A stretch of 17,957 nucleotides of DNA from an uncultured Lachnospiraceae bacterium (GTDB lineage: Bacteria; Bacillota; Clostridia; Lachnospirales; Lachnospiraceae). The position numbers were made by a program, and so were the translations under genes. The stretch is from assembly GCA_910588885.1 (NCBI GenBank), contig CAJUSQ010000059.1:1-17957 (forward strand). The letters run 5' to 3'. The notes under the pieces are model-generated. The model had not been told where the DNA came from, made no database searches, and saw only the letters and a list, made by a program, of their open reading frames with translations. Below, in pieces: positions 1 to 6,267 of this stretch; positions within the stretch are counted from its first letter, which is position 1, and every line of letters begins with the position of its first letter.

Positions 1-18
1 AAACCAACAGGAGGATTT

Positions 19-918
19 ATGAAGAGTTTTAAATCAGGATTTGTAACCTTAATCGGAAGACCCAACGTAGGGAAATCAACCCTTATGAATCATTTAATCG
101 GCCAGAAGATTGCCATTACTTCCAAGAAGCCCCAGACAACCCGGAACCGGATTCAGACCGTGTATACCGATGAAGAGAAGGGGCAGATTGTCTTTTTGGA
201 TACCCCGGGCATTCATAAGGCCAAGAATAAGCTGGGAGAATACATGGTCAATGTGGCGGAGCACACCTTGAGCGAGGTGGATGTGGTGCTCTGGCTGGTA
301 GAGCCTTCGAATTTCATCGGAGCCGGGGAGCAGCATATCATTGAACAGCTGAAGAAAACCACCACCCCGGTGATTTTAATTATCAATAAAGTCGATACCG
401 TGAAAAGGGAAGAGGTACTGGCCTATATTGACACCTACCGGAAGGTTTACGACTTCGCGGAAATCGTACCGTTATCCGCACTTCGCGGAGAAAATACGGA
501 AATTCTGACGGATTTGATTTTCAAATATCTGCCCTATGGGCCTATGTTTTATGACGAGGATACCATAACGGACCAGCCGGAACGCCAGATTGTGGCGGAG
601 CTGATCCGGGAAAAGTCGCTGCATGCGCTGGAAGAAGAGGTGCCCCATGGCATTGCGGTAGCCATTGACCGGATGAAAAAGCGGAAAGGGCAGCCGATCA
701 TGGATATTGACGCTACCATCATCTGTGAACGGGATTCCCATAAGGGCATCATTATCGGGAAGGGCGGCAGTATGTTAAAGAAGATCGGCAGCAATGCCCG
801 GTATGAGATCGAGCGGCTTTTGGACTGCAAGGTGAACCTGAAGCTCTGGGTAAAGGTGAAAAAGGACTGGCGGGACAGTGACTTTTTATTGAAGAATTTC
901 GGATATAAGGAAGAATAG
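19..918 (+). CDS. era: GTPase Era
   Basis: Era is an essential GTPase that binds the 3' end of 16S rRNA and helps assemble the 30S ribosomal subunit. The 299-residue product has the full GTPase motif set: P-loop GRPNVGKS (13-20), switch I TTRN (40-43), DTPG (61-64), NKVD (122-125) and SAL (152-154). A C-terminal KH RNA-binding domain follows, with the GxxG loop GKGG at 247-250. Length is normal for Era. The ATG is preceded by AGGAGG at 9-14 with 4 bases between, so the start is secure. It is first in a same-strand series era, yqzL-like, recO, the arrangement known in Bacillus and other Firmicutes. Nothing odd is seen. Confidence 0.98.
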   Translation: MKSFKSGFVTLIGRPNVGKSTLMNHLIGQKIAITSKKPQTTRNRIQTVYTDEEKGQIVFLDTPGIHKAKNKLGEYMVNVAEHTLSEVDVVLWLVEPSNFIGAGEQHIIEQLKKTTTPVILIINKVDTVKREEVLAYIDTYRKVYDFAEIVPLSALRGENTEILTDLIFKYLPYGPMFYDEDTITDQPERQIVAELIREKSLHALEEEVPHGIAVAIDRMKKRKGQPIMDIDATIICERDSHKGIIIGKGGSMLKKIGSNARYEIERLLDCKVNLKLWVKVKKDWRDSDFLLKNFGYKEE

Positions 919-1001
919 GCATAGATGCCCAAATGGGCTTAAAAGGCGCTGTTTCACAGGCTTTAAAAAGGAAGACCTGGAATCTGCCATAATTTATCTG
1001 G

Positions 1002-1007
1002 TATAAC
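1002..1007 (+). promoter_or_regulatory. possible extended -10 promoter upstream of yqzL-like/recO
   Basis: TGGTATAAC (TATAAC at 1002-1007 preceded by TGG) fits an extended -10 element, but no convincing -35 is present 16-18 bases upstream. It would start a transcript near 1013, about 86 bases before the YqzL-like ORF. The rest of the 180-base gap after era holds only a weak 4-bp hairpin (927-938) without a T-run. Low confidence. Confidence 0.3.
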
Positions 1008-1098
1008 CCTTTTGTCCCGGGAAAAAATATTCTTGTAGGAAACGCAGAGTGCGAATTTCCGGGGATGATCTAAAACAAAAGAGCAAGGGGGAATTTCC

Positions 1099-1302
1099 AT
1101 GACGAATCAGGACTGGATGCGGTTTGCGCATACGGGAAGGGTGGCGGATTACTTAGCCTACAGCCAGGCAGAAGCGGCGTCAGAAGCCGGACATATGAGA
1201 GCCGGTACAAACAGGGAACAAACGGAGAGTGAGGCAAGGGATGGGGCAGACCATTGTGCTTACCGGTATGGTGCTGGCAGCCATACCCATTGGGGATTAT
1301 GA
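1099..1302 (+). CDS. YqzL-like small protein
   Basis: This 67-residue ORF begins MTNQDWMRFAHTGRVADYLAY. The spacing W-x2-F-x2-TG-x4-YL-x-Y (W6, F9, T12, G13, Y18, L19, Y21) matches my recollection of the small YqzL family, whose gene lies between era and recO in Bacillus; this gene has the same position. The function of YqzL is unknown. The start is supported by AAGGGGGA at 1085-1092 with 6 bases to the ATG. YqzL proteins are usually under 50 residues. Here the ORF continues with a low-complexity tail that runs into the recO coding sequence (about 62 bases of overlap), and the tail shows no recognisable motif. It is probably real because of the N-terminal motif and synteny; the functional part is likely the first 25 residues or so. 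Confidence 0.7.
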   Translation: MTNQDWMRFAHTGRVADYLAYSQAEAASEAGHMRAGTNREQTESEARDGADHCAYRYGAGSHTHWGL

Positions 1303-2032
1303 CAAACGAATCACGATTCTAACCCGGGAGCGGGGGAAGATTACGGCTTTTGCAAAGGGGGCGAAACGGCAGGGCAGCGCCCTTGCGGCGGCCGCCAATC
1401 CCTTTGCCTTCGGGGAATTCGAGGTATACGAAGGCCGTACCTCCTATACGGTGGTAAAAGCCGGGATTTCCAATTATTTCCGGGATCTTTTGGAGGATTT
1501 TGAGGGAGTCTATTACGGCTTTTATTTTTTGGAGGTGGCGGACTATTACACCAGGGAAAATAATGACGAGCTGCTGATGCTGAAGCTTTTGTACCAATCC
1601 CTCCGGGCGCTTTTGAAGGAAAGCCTGCCCAATCGCCTGGTGCGGTGCGTTTACGAATGCAAAGCCATGGTGATCAACGGAGAGTACCCCGACTTTTTTT
1701 CCTGCGTGGAATGCGGAAGGGAAGACGGGCTTGCCTGGTTTGGGGCAGCCCGGTGCGGAATGCTCTGTGACGCCTGTAAAAACAGCGCCTGTAAAAGCAG
1801 TGCCGGAGGGCCGCTGCTTCCTCTGGAAGGATCTGCTTTGTATACCATGCAATACATAGTTGCTGCAAAAATAGAGAAATTATATACATTTACGGTATCC
1901 GAAGAAGTCCTTGCTGCCCTGGAGGGGATTTTAAAAGAAATGCGGAAGCGTTTTCTGGATAAAACCTTTAAATCCTTGGATGTTTTGGAAGAAAATAGAG
2001 GGTTTGCACATTTTTATCCAAACAGCAGTTGA
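1241..2032 (+). CDS. recO: DNA repair protein RecO
   Basis: RecO works with RecF and RecR to load RecA onto SSB-coated single-stranded DNA in recombinational repair. The 263-residue protein starts MGQTIVLTGMVL, the typical RecO N-terminus leading into the OB-fold (roughly residues 1-80). A helical region follows, then a zinc-finger-like cysteine set C155-x2-C158 ... C176-x2-C179 (with an extra C172). I chose the ATG at 1241 over the in-frame GTG at 1229 because GAGG at 1231-1234 sits 6 bases upstream and family members begin at this methionine. The start lies inside the upstream YqzL-like ORF, which suggests translational coupling. After the last zinc cysteine there is a short Lys/Ser/Cys-rich insert (NSACKSSAGG) not typical of the family. 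Confidence 0.95.
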   Translation: MGQTIVLTGMVLAAIPIGDYDKRITILTRERGKITAFAKGAKRQGSALAAAANPFAFGEFEVYEGRTSYTVVKAGISNYFRDLLEDFEGVYYGFYFLEVADYYTRENNDELLMLKLLYQSLRALLKESLPNRLVRCVYECKAMVINGEYPDFFSCVECGREDGLAWFGAARCGMLCDACKNSACKSSAGGPLLPLEGSALYTMQYIVAAKIEKLYTFTVSEEVLAALEGILKEMRKRFLDKTFKSLDVLEENRGFAHFYPNSS

Positions 2033-2057
2033 AATCGGGAACAAAAAAAGTTATAAT
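2029..2057 (+). promoter_or_regulatory. sigma-A-type promoter of the 2131 lipoprotein gene
   Basis: TTGAAA (2029-2034), a 17-base spacer and TATAAT (2052-2057) form a near-consensus promoter. The -35 overlaps the recO stop codon (TGA 2030-2032). The predicted start site is around 2063-2065, inside the left arm of the hairpin at 2060-2099. The next gene on this strand is the lipoprotein at 2131. Confidence 0.75.
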
Positions 2058-2059
2058 AA

Positions 2060-2099
2060 CTAGAGCGTGTCTGAAAAATGCTTTTCAAACACGCTCTAG
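2060..2099. repeat. 40-bp hairpin / palindromic element between recO and lipoprotein gene
   Basis: The arms CTAGAGCGTGT (2060-2070) and ACACGCTCTAG (2089-2099) are perfect 11-bp complements. After one C/A mismatch, TGAAAA (2072-2077) pairs with TTTTCA (2082-2087) around a 4-base ATGC loop. No T-run follows on the + strand, so it is not a standard + strand terminator. A second small inverted repeat, AGTTAT-A-ATAACT, abuts it on the left and contains the -10 box of the promoter at 2029-2057. The size, symmetry and intergenic position suggest a dispersed palindromic element or an operator; copy number cannot be judged from this window. Confidence 0.7.
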
Positions 2100-2130
2100 G
2101 ATTATGGTTGAAAGATTTAGGAGGTATGTT

Positions 2131-2757
2131 ATGAAGAAGAACATATGTTTCGGCTTGGCTGTTGTTTTGCTGCTGCTGTCACTGACTGCCTGTGGGGGTT
2201 CCCTGGAAGTAAATAAAAATACCATTTACGTGCAGAAGAAAGGCAATGTGGTCGGGGTCAATGTGACGGATTCCTTCGACAAAGAATATTATGATGCAAA
2301 AGAGCTGGAGTCTTACATCAATGACCGGGTGGCGGATTACACGGCTGCCAATGGGGAAGACAGCGTGAAAGTGGACGAATTTTCTTCGGAAGGAAAAACG
2401 GTCAAGCTGACGATGAAGTATAAGGGCTGCGAAGATTATGCGGATTTTAATGAAGTGGTACTGTTTGCAGGCTCCATGCCCCAGGCCATGTCTGCGGGAT
2501 ATGATTTTGAAGACGAGTTTTTGAAGGTGGAAGACGGCTCCCTTTCCGGTACTGCGGATAAGAGCGAGGTAATTGGCGCTTCTGACAGTAAAGTTGTGAT
2601 TTTAAGTGAAAAAGTGGACGTGAAGGTGGATGGGACGATTCTCTACGCTTCCGCCAAATACACCAGCCTTGCGGCAAAGGATACCGTTTCCATTACCCTG
2701 CCGGAGGACGCTATGGATGGCGAAGAATTAAAACTTACTTATATTATTTACAAGTAA
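2131..2757 (+). CDS. putative lipoprotein of unknown function
   Basis: The 208-residue product has a type II signal peptide: MKKN, a Leu/Val-rich core (residues 9-18) and the lipobox LTAC with the lipidated cysteine at C21. It is expected to be anchored outside the cytoplasmic membrane. The mature part is acidic, rich in Asp, Val and Lys, with alternating patterns suggesting beta-strands, and has no motif I recognise. The start is set by AGGAGG (2119-2124), 6 bases before the ATG; the reading frame is open further upstream, but that part overlaps the hairpin and recO. It has its own promoter at 2029-2057. glyS follows after 75 bases. Confidence 0.85.
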   Translation: MKKNICFGLAVVLLLLSLTACGGSLEVNKNTIYVQKKGNVVGVNVTDSFDKEYYDAKELESYINDRVADYTAANGEDSVKVDEFSSEGKTVKLTMKYKGCEDYADFNEVVLFAGSMPQAMSAGYDFEDEFLKVEDGSLSGTADKSEVIGASDSKVVILSEKVDVKVDGTILYASAKYTSLAAKDTVSITLPEDAMDGEELKLTYIIYK

Positions 2758-2832
2758 AAGGGAAGCTTGTAAATTGCATGAAAACAATGATACTTATTTT
2801 TAAATAATTAATATAGAAGCGAGGGAAACAGA

Positions 2833-4230
2833 ATGGAAAAAACAATGGAAAAGATTGTAGCTCTGGCAAAGGCGAGAGGGTTTGTATACCCTGGCTCTGA
2901 GATTTACGGGGGCCTTGCCAATACCTGGGATTACGGGAACCTGGGCGTAGAGCTTAAGAATAATGTGAAAAAAGCCTGGTGGCAGAAATTTATTATGGAA
3001 AATCCTTATAATGTTGGCGTGGACTGCGCTATTTTAATGAATCCCCAGACCTGGGTGGCCAGCGGCCATTTGGGAGGGTTTTCCGATCCGCTGATGGATT
3101 GCCGGGAATGCCATGAGCGGTTCCGGGCGGATAAGATCATCGAGGATTATGCGGCGGAAAACGGGATTGCGCTGGAGGGCTCGGTGGATGCCTGGAGCCA
3201 GGAACAGATGAAGAATTTTATCCAGGAGAACAAGGTGCCCTGCCCCACCTGCGGGAAGCACAATTTTACGGATATCCGGCAGTTTAACCTGATGTTTAAG
3301 ACCTTCCAGGGCGTGACCGAGGATGCCAAGAACACCGTCTATTTAAGACCGGAAACGGCCCAGGGGATTTTTGTAAACTTTAAAAATGTACAGCGTACCT
3401 CCCGGAAGAAGATCCCCTTCGGAATCGGCCAGATCGGAAAATCCTTCCGGAATGAGATTACGCCGGGCAATTTTACCTTCCGCACCCGGGAATTCGAGCA
3501 GATGGAGCTGGAATTTTTCTGTGAACCGGATACGGATTTGGAATGGTTCGCTTATTGGAAGGAATTCTGCATTCACTGGCTGAAATCCCTGGGTATGAAG
3601 GAAGAAGAGATGCGTGTCCGGGATCATGAGAAGGAGGAGCTTTCCTTCTACAGCAAGGCTACGACGGATATTGAATTCCTGTTCCCCTTTGGCTGGGGCG
3701 AGCTTTGGGGCATTGCAGACCGGACCGACTATGACCTGACCCAGCATCAGAACACCTCCGGCCAGGATCTGACTTACTTTGATGATCAAAAGAATACCAA
3801 ATACGTTCCTTACGTCATTGAGCCCTCCTTAGGGGCAGACAGGGTGGTGCTGGCGTTCCTCTGCGGTGCCTATGACGAAGAAAATATCGGAACGCCGGAA
3901 AAACCGGATATGCGTACGGTTTTGCATTTCCATCCGGCTCTGGCCCCCGTGAAAATCGGTGTGCTGCCGCTTTCCAAGAAGCTGAATGAAGGCGCGGAAA
4001 AGATTTATACGGAGCTTTCCAAGAAATACAACTGCGAATTTGACGACCGGGGGAATATCGGGAAGCGTTACCGCAGGCAGGACGAGATCGGGACGCCCTT
4101 CTGCGTGACCTATGATTTCGACTCGGAGGAAGACCAGGCGGTAACGGTGCGTGACCGTGACACCATGGAGCAGGAGCGTGTGCCGATTGCAGAGCTGGAC
4201 GCTTATTTTGCTGATAAATTTACGTTTTAA
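2833..4230 (+). CDS. glyS: glycyl-tRNA synthetase, alpha2 dimeric type
   Basis: This class II synthetase charges tRNA-Gly with glycine using ATP in the cytoplasm. The 465-residue protein is the single-chain dimeric (archaeal/eukaryotic/Gram-positive) form, not the GlyQ+GlyS alpha2beta2 form. The N-terminal part carries CxxC pairs C90/C93 and C137/C140, as in zinc-binding family members. Class II motif 2 is FRNE (205-208) followed by the TFRTREFEQ strand. Motif 3 is EPSLGADR (330-337). The anticodon-binding domain occupies about residues 372-465. GAGGGA lies upstream of the ATG at 2833; an alternative ATG at 2845 would remove only four residues. The 75-base upstream gap is too short for a glycine T-box. 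It is AT-rich with at best a weak promoter (TTGTAA 2767-2772, GATACT 2789-2794). Confidence 0.97.
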   Translation: MEKTMEKIVALAKARGFVYPGSEIYGGLANTWDYGNLGVELKNNVKKAWWQKFIMENPYNVGVDCAILMNPQTWVASGHLGGFSDPLMDCRECHERFRADKIIEDYAAENGIALEGSVDAWSQEQMKNFIQENKVPCPTCGKHNFTDIRQFNLMFKTFQGVTEDAKNTVYLRPETAQGIFVNFKNVQRTSRKKIPFGIGQIGKSFRNEITPGNFTFRTREFEQMELEFFCEPDTDLEWFAYWKEFCIHWLKSLGMKEEEMRVRDHEKEELSFYSKATTDIEFLFPFGWGELWGIADRTDYDLTQHQNTSGQDLTYFDDQKNTKYVPYVIEPSLGADRVVLAFLCGAYDEENIGTPEKPDMRTVLHFHPALAPVKIGVLPLSKKLNEGAEKIYTELSKKYNCEFDDRGNIGKRYRRQDEIGTPFCVTYDFDSEEDQAVTVRDRDTMEQERVPIAELDAYFADKFTF

Positions 4231-4246
4231 CAAAGAAAGGGCTCGT

Positions 4247-4290
4247 GAACGCCGCGTATCGTTGGATTCGAAGCGTTGGCGGGTTCTTTT
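4247..4290 (+). terminator. probable terminator after glyS
   Basis: GAAC-G-CCGC (4247-4255) pairs with GCGGGTTC (4279-4286), giving 8 bp with one bulged G, and is directly followed by TTTT (4287-4290) and CTG. The 23-base loop is long and the T-run short, so termination may be partial. It lies between the glyS stop and the TTG start of the next gene, inside the upstream extension of that ORF; this also argues against the earlier GTG start. Confidence 0.45.
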
Positions 4291-4322
4291 CTGTAAAGGG
4301 ATCGTTTCGGAGGGAGATTGGT

Positions 4323-5114
4323 TTGAAGATTTACGCTTTGATGGAAAATACGCCTTACTGCGCCGGGTTTGCCGCGGAGCACGGGCTGAGCTTATATATT
4401 GAAACGGAACGGCACAAACTGTTGTTCGACATGGGGCAGACCGGGGCGTTTGCCGGGAATGCAATAGAATTGGGAATTGATTTGAGCCAGGTGGATCTTG
4501 CGGTGCTGTCCCATGGACATTATGACCATGGAGGCGGGCTGCTGCGGTTTTTGGAGCAGAATGACCATGCGCCGGTGTATGTATCGGAACATGCGTTCGA
4601 TCCCTGCTATCATGGGACGAAGCGGTATATCGGTCTGGATCAGGGCTTGGAGGGCCTGGAGCGGCTGGTAAGGACGAAAGATGCTTTCCGGATTGACGAA
4701 GAGCTGCTGCTTTGCACCTGCAATGAGACGGAATATGTGTATCCCCTGGATCCGGCGGGACTGACGGTAGAACGGGAGGGGAATTTTGTGCCGGATCCTT
4801 TTTTCCATGAACAGTATCTGGTGATACAGGAAAAGGGGAAGCGGGTGGTAATAAGCGGCTGTTCCCATAAGGGCGTCCGGAATATTGTGGAATGGCTTCG
4901 GCCGGATGTCCTGGTGGGCGGTTTTCATTTGATGGAGCAGCAGGTTTCGGAGGAGAAAAACAGCCGGCTGGACGAAACGGCGGAAGTCCTTTTGCGGTAT
5001 CCGGCTGTGTATTATACCTGCCATTGCACCGGGCAGAAGCAGTATGAATATTTAAAAGGGAAGATGGGCGAACGGCTTCAGTATCTGGCGTCCGGGCAGA
5101 TGATTGAGCCGTGA
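4323..5114 (+). CDS. MBL-fold metallo-hydrolase, COG1237-like
   Basis: The 263-residue protein has the metallo-beta-lactamase metal motif H64-x-H66-x-D68-H69 (SHGHYDHGGG). Further candidate ligands are in GCSH (179-182), GGFH (199-202) and CHCTG (233-237). The N-terminal pattern KIYALMENTPY and the late GCSH fit the COG1237 branch, related to archaeal methanopterin-pathway enzymes (RFA-P synthase-like annotation), but the physiological substrate in Firmicutes is unknown. I chose the TTG start at 4323 because GGAGGG (4309-4314) lies 8 bases upstream and the protein then begins exactly at the first beta-strand. A GTG at 4245 would add 26 unlikely residues encoded by the terminator-like region. 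It converges with the DUF1836 gene across only 26 bases. Confidence 0.88.
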   Translation: MKIYALMENTPYCAGFAAEHGLSLYIETERHKLLFDMGQTGAFAGNAIELGIDLSQVDLAVLSHGHYDHGGGLLRFLEQNDHAPVYVSEHAFDPCYHGTKRYIGLDQGLEGLERLVRTKDAFRIDEELLLCTCNETEYVYPLDPAGLTVEREGNFVPDPFFHEQYLVIQEKGKRVVISGCSHKGVRNIVEWLRPDVLVGGFHLMEQQVSEEKNSRLDETAEVLLRYPAVYYTCHCTGQKQYEYLKGKMGERLQYLASGQMIEP

Positions 5115-5140
5115 TCCCGGCCGGATCGCCTGCGCTTCGC

Positions 5141-5839
5141 TTATTTTCCGCTTTCCGCCGATTTCTCTCCCCGTCGGGACGTTCCTTTTTGAGCCTTTGT
5201 GCCGGCTTTTTCGGTTCTTCCTTTTCCGACGGTAGCTTTTTCGATTTTCCCGGCAGCTTTCCTGGCATCTATGAATTTCTCAATCAGCTGTTTCTTGATA
5301 TAGACGTCAAAGCTTAGCATACAGATCAAAGCAAACATCTGCATTTCCTGCTGGTCTTTCCCTTCCAGCATGTCGAAGGTGGTTTGGCTGATCTGGAATT
5401 TCTTGGCGATGTCCTTCTGCAGGTAGCTGACCTCGGCTTTTTCCAACCGGAACACCTCGTTGTAGATTTCTTCCAGGTTAAAATCATCCTGGCTGCCAAA
5501 ATATTTTTCCGTTATGGGCCCTAAGATCTCCTGAATGTCGCTGATGCTTAAGATGGATTTGAAATAATAAATAAAAATCAAAAGCAATACATGCTCTTTG
5601 GAGTACTTTTTCTTCAGGGGCGGCGGCAGCAGGTTGTTTTTGGCATAATTGTTAATCATGGTCTTGGTCAGGATCTTGTCTTCCTCGTAACGCTTGGAAG
5701 TGGAAAGCTGCTGATCCATAAAGGTCGTCACCTGGTCCATATATAAGTCTATATTGGGCAAGTCCTCCGGCTTCACATAGTCTATGCGGGCAAGGCTTGT
5801 TAAAATGCTGTTTAATAAATCCTTTGTATCAATCGTCAT
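5141..5839 (-). CDS. DUF1836 domain protein, putative DNA-binding regulator
   Basis: The 232-residue protein contains the segment ILTKTMINNYAKNNLLPPP (from residue 56) and a following KYSKEH plus helical region. This is the signature I associate with DUF1836, a MerR-like helix-turn-helix family of unknown function in Firmicutes. The last 42 residues (191-232) are a Lys/Arg/Gly/Ala-rich, probably disordered tail that could bind nucleic acid. The start at 5839 is supported by GAGGTG (5846-5851), 6 bases away; the ORF is open to 5887 but that part holds the promoter. It is transcribed divergently from the DUF1847/pcrA genes, with a perfect palindrome between the promoters, so control of itself or its neighbour is possible. 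The regulatory role is an inference. Confidence 0.85.
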   Translation of the reverse strand: MTIDTKDLLNSILTSLARIDYVKPEDLPNIDLYMDQVTTFMDQQLSTSKRYEEDKILTKTMINNYAKNNLLPPPLKKKYSKEHVLLLIFIYYFKSILSISDIQEILGPITEKYFGSQDDFNLEEIYNEVFRLEKAEVSYLQKDIAKKFQISQTTFDMLEGKDQQEMQMFALICMLSFDVYIKKQLIEKFIDARKAAGKIEKATVGKGRTEKAGTKAQKGTSRRGEKSAESGK

Positions 5840-5858
5840 ATTTTTCACCTCATGTCCT

Positions 5859-5887
5859 ATTATATAGTAATTGAAACTATATGACAA
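5859..5887 (-). promoter_or_regulatory. promoter of the DUF1836 gene
   Basis: On the minus strand TTGTCA (5882-5887), a 17-base spacer and TATAAT (5859-5864) form a near-consensus sigma-A promoter, 20 bases upstream of the DUF1836 ATG. Confidence 0.8.
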
Positions 5888-5890
5888 GGA

Positions 5891-5902
5891 GTTTCCGGAA
5901 AC
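5891..5902. promoter_or_regulatory. 12-bp palindrome, candidate operator
   Basis: GTTTCCGGAAAC is a perfect 12-bp palindrome located between the two outward-facing -35 boxes (5882-5887 minus, 5905-5910 plus). It could be an operator for both promoters. Related half-site sequence (ATTTCC, GGAA) recurs just to the right at 5910-5923. The binding protein is unknown; DUF1836 is a candidate only because it is adjacent. Confidence 0.45.
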
Positions 5903-5904
5903 AG

Positions 5905-5933
5905 TTGAAAATTTCCGCCGGAACGATTACAAT
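5905..5933 (+). promoter_or_regulatory. promoter of the DUF1847-fragment/pcrA genes
   Basis: TTGAAA (5905-5910), a 17-base spacer and TACAAT (5928-5933) fit a sigma-A promoter. The predicted start near 5940 gives a leader of about 33 bases before the ATG at 5973. Confidence 0.75.
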
Positions 5934-5972
5934 AAGGAAAGACAAGAGGATTGCTTTCAGAAAGGATTACAT

Positions 5973-6248
5973 ATGGATGAATTTACAAGGAGCTGTGTGG
6001 ACTGCCGCGCAGGAAGCTGCAATAAAAAGGATGCGCCTTTTCCGGAGTTCTGTCTGACTTCGAATCTGCCAAAGGAAGTGCTCGCGGATGCCATGAAACA
6101 GTATGAGCTGGAAGAAAACCGCCGGATTGCCGTAGCCGCGGCGGAGGTGGAAGCAGATAATTACTGCAAAATAACACGTTTGGAGGAAACCATCGAATTT
6201 GCCAAAAAGATTGGGGTCAAGCCGACAAATATTATCAGGCAAAATTAG
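5973..6248 (+). CDS. truncated DUF1847-like protein (N-terminal part only)
   Basis: The 91-residue product begins with a cysteine cluster C8-x2-C11-x4-C16 and C27. It continues with VEADNYCKITRLEETIEFAKKIG, a pattern I recognise from the N-terminal third of DUF1847 proteins (COG4887, putative metal-binding), which normally exceed 200 residues. Here the reading frame leaves the family pattern after KKIG (about residue 80), adds VKPTNIIRQN and stops. Nothing in the other frames before pcrA restores the missing part, so a deletion rather than a simple frameshift is likely. The start is supported by AAAGGA (5961-5966). It retains its promoter and RBS and so may still be expressed. It could be a decaying gene or a shortened functional form. 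The pcrA start is 19 bases beyond its stop. Confidence 0.65.
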   Translation: MDEFTRSCVDCRAGSCNKKDAPFPEFCLTSNLPKEVLADAMKQYELEENRRIAVAAAEVEADNYCKITRLEETIEFAKKIGVKPTNIIRQN

Positions 6249-6267
6249 TTCCGGAGGGTACAGAATA

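Noticed and set aside
927..938. Terminator after era
   Set aside because: GCCC-aaat-GGGC is only a 4-bp stem with no T-run.
2758..2832. Glycine T-box leader before glyS
   Set aside because: The gap is only 75 bases and lacks the T-box sequence and a terminator/antiterminator pair.
5112..5126. GATCC-cggcc-GGATC inverted repeat as a terminator between convergent genes
   Set aside because: The stem is only 5 bp with no T-run on either strand and it partly overlaps the stop of the MBL gene.
3829..5268. 479-codon open frame on the minus strand
   Set aside because: It lies opposite glyS and the MBL-fold gene, both well supported, and its Pro/Arg/Ser-rich translation has no family features.
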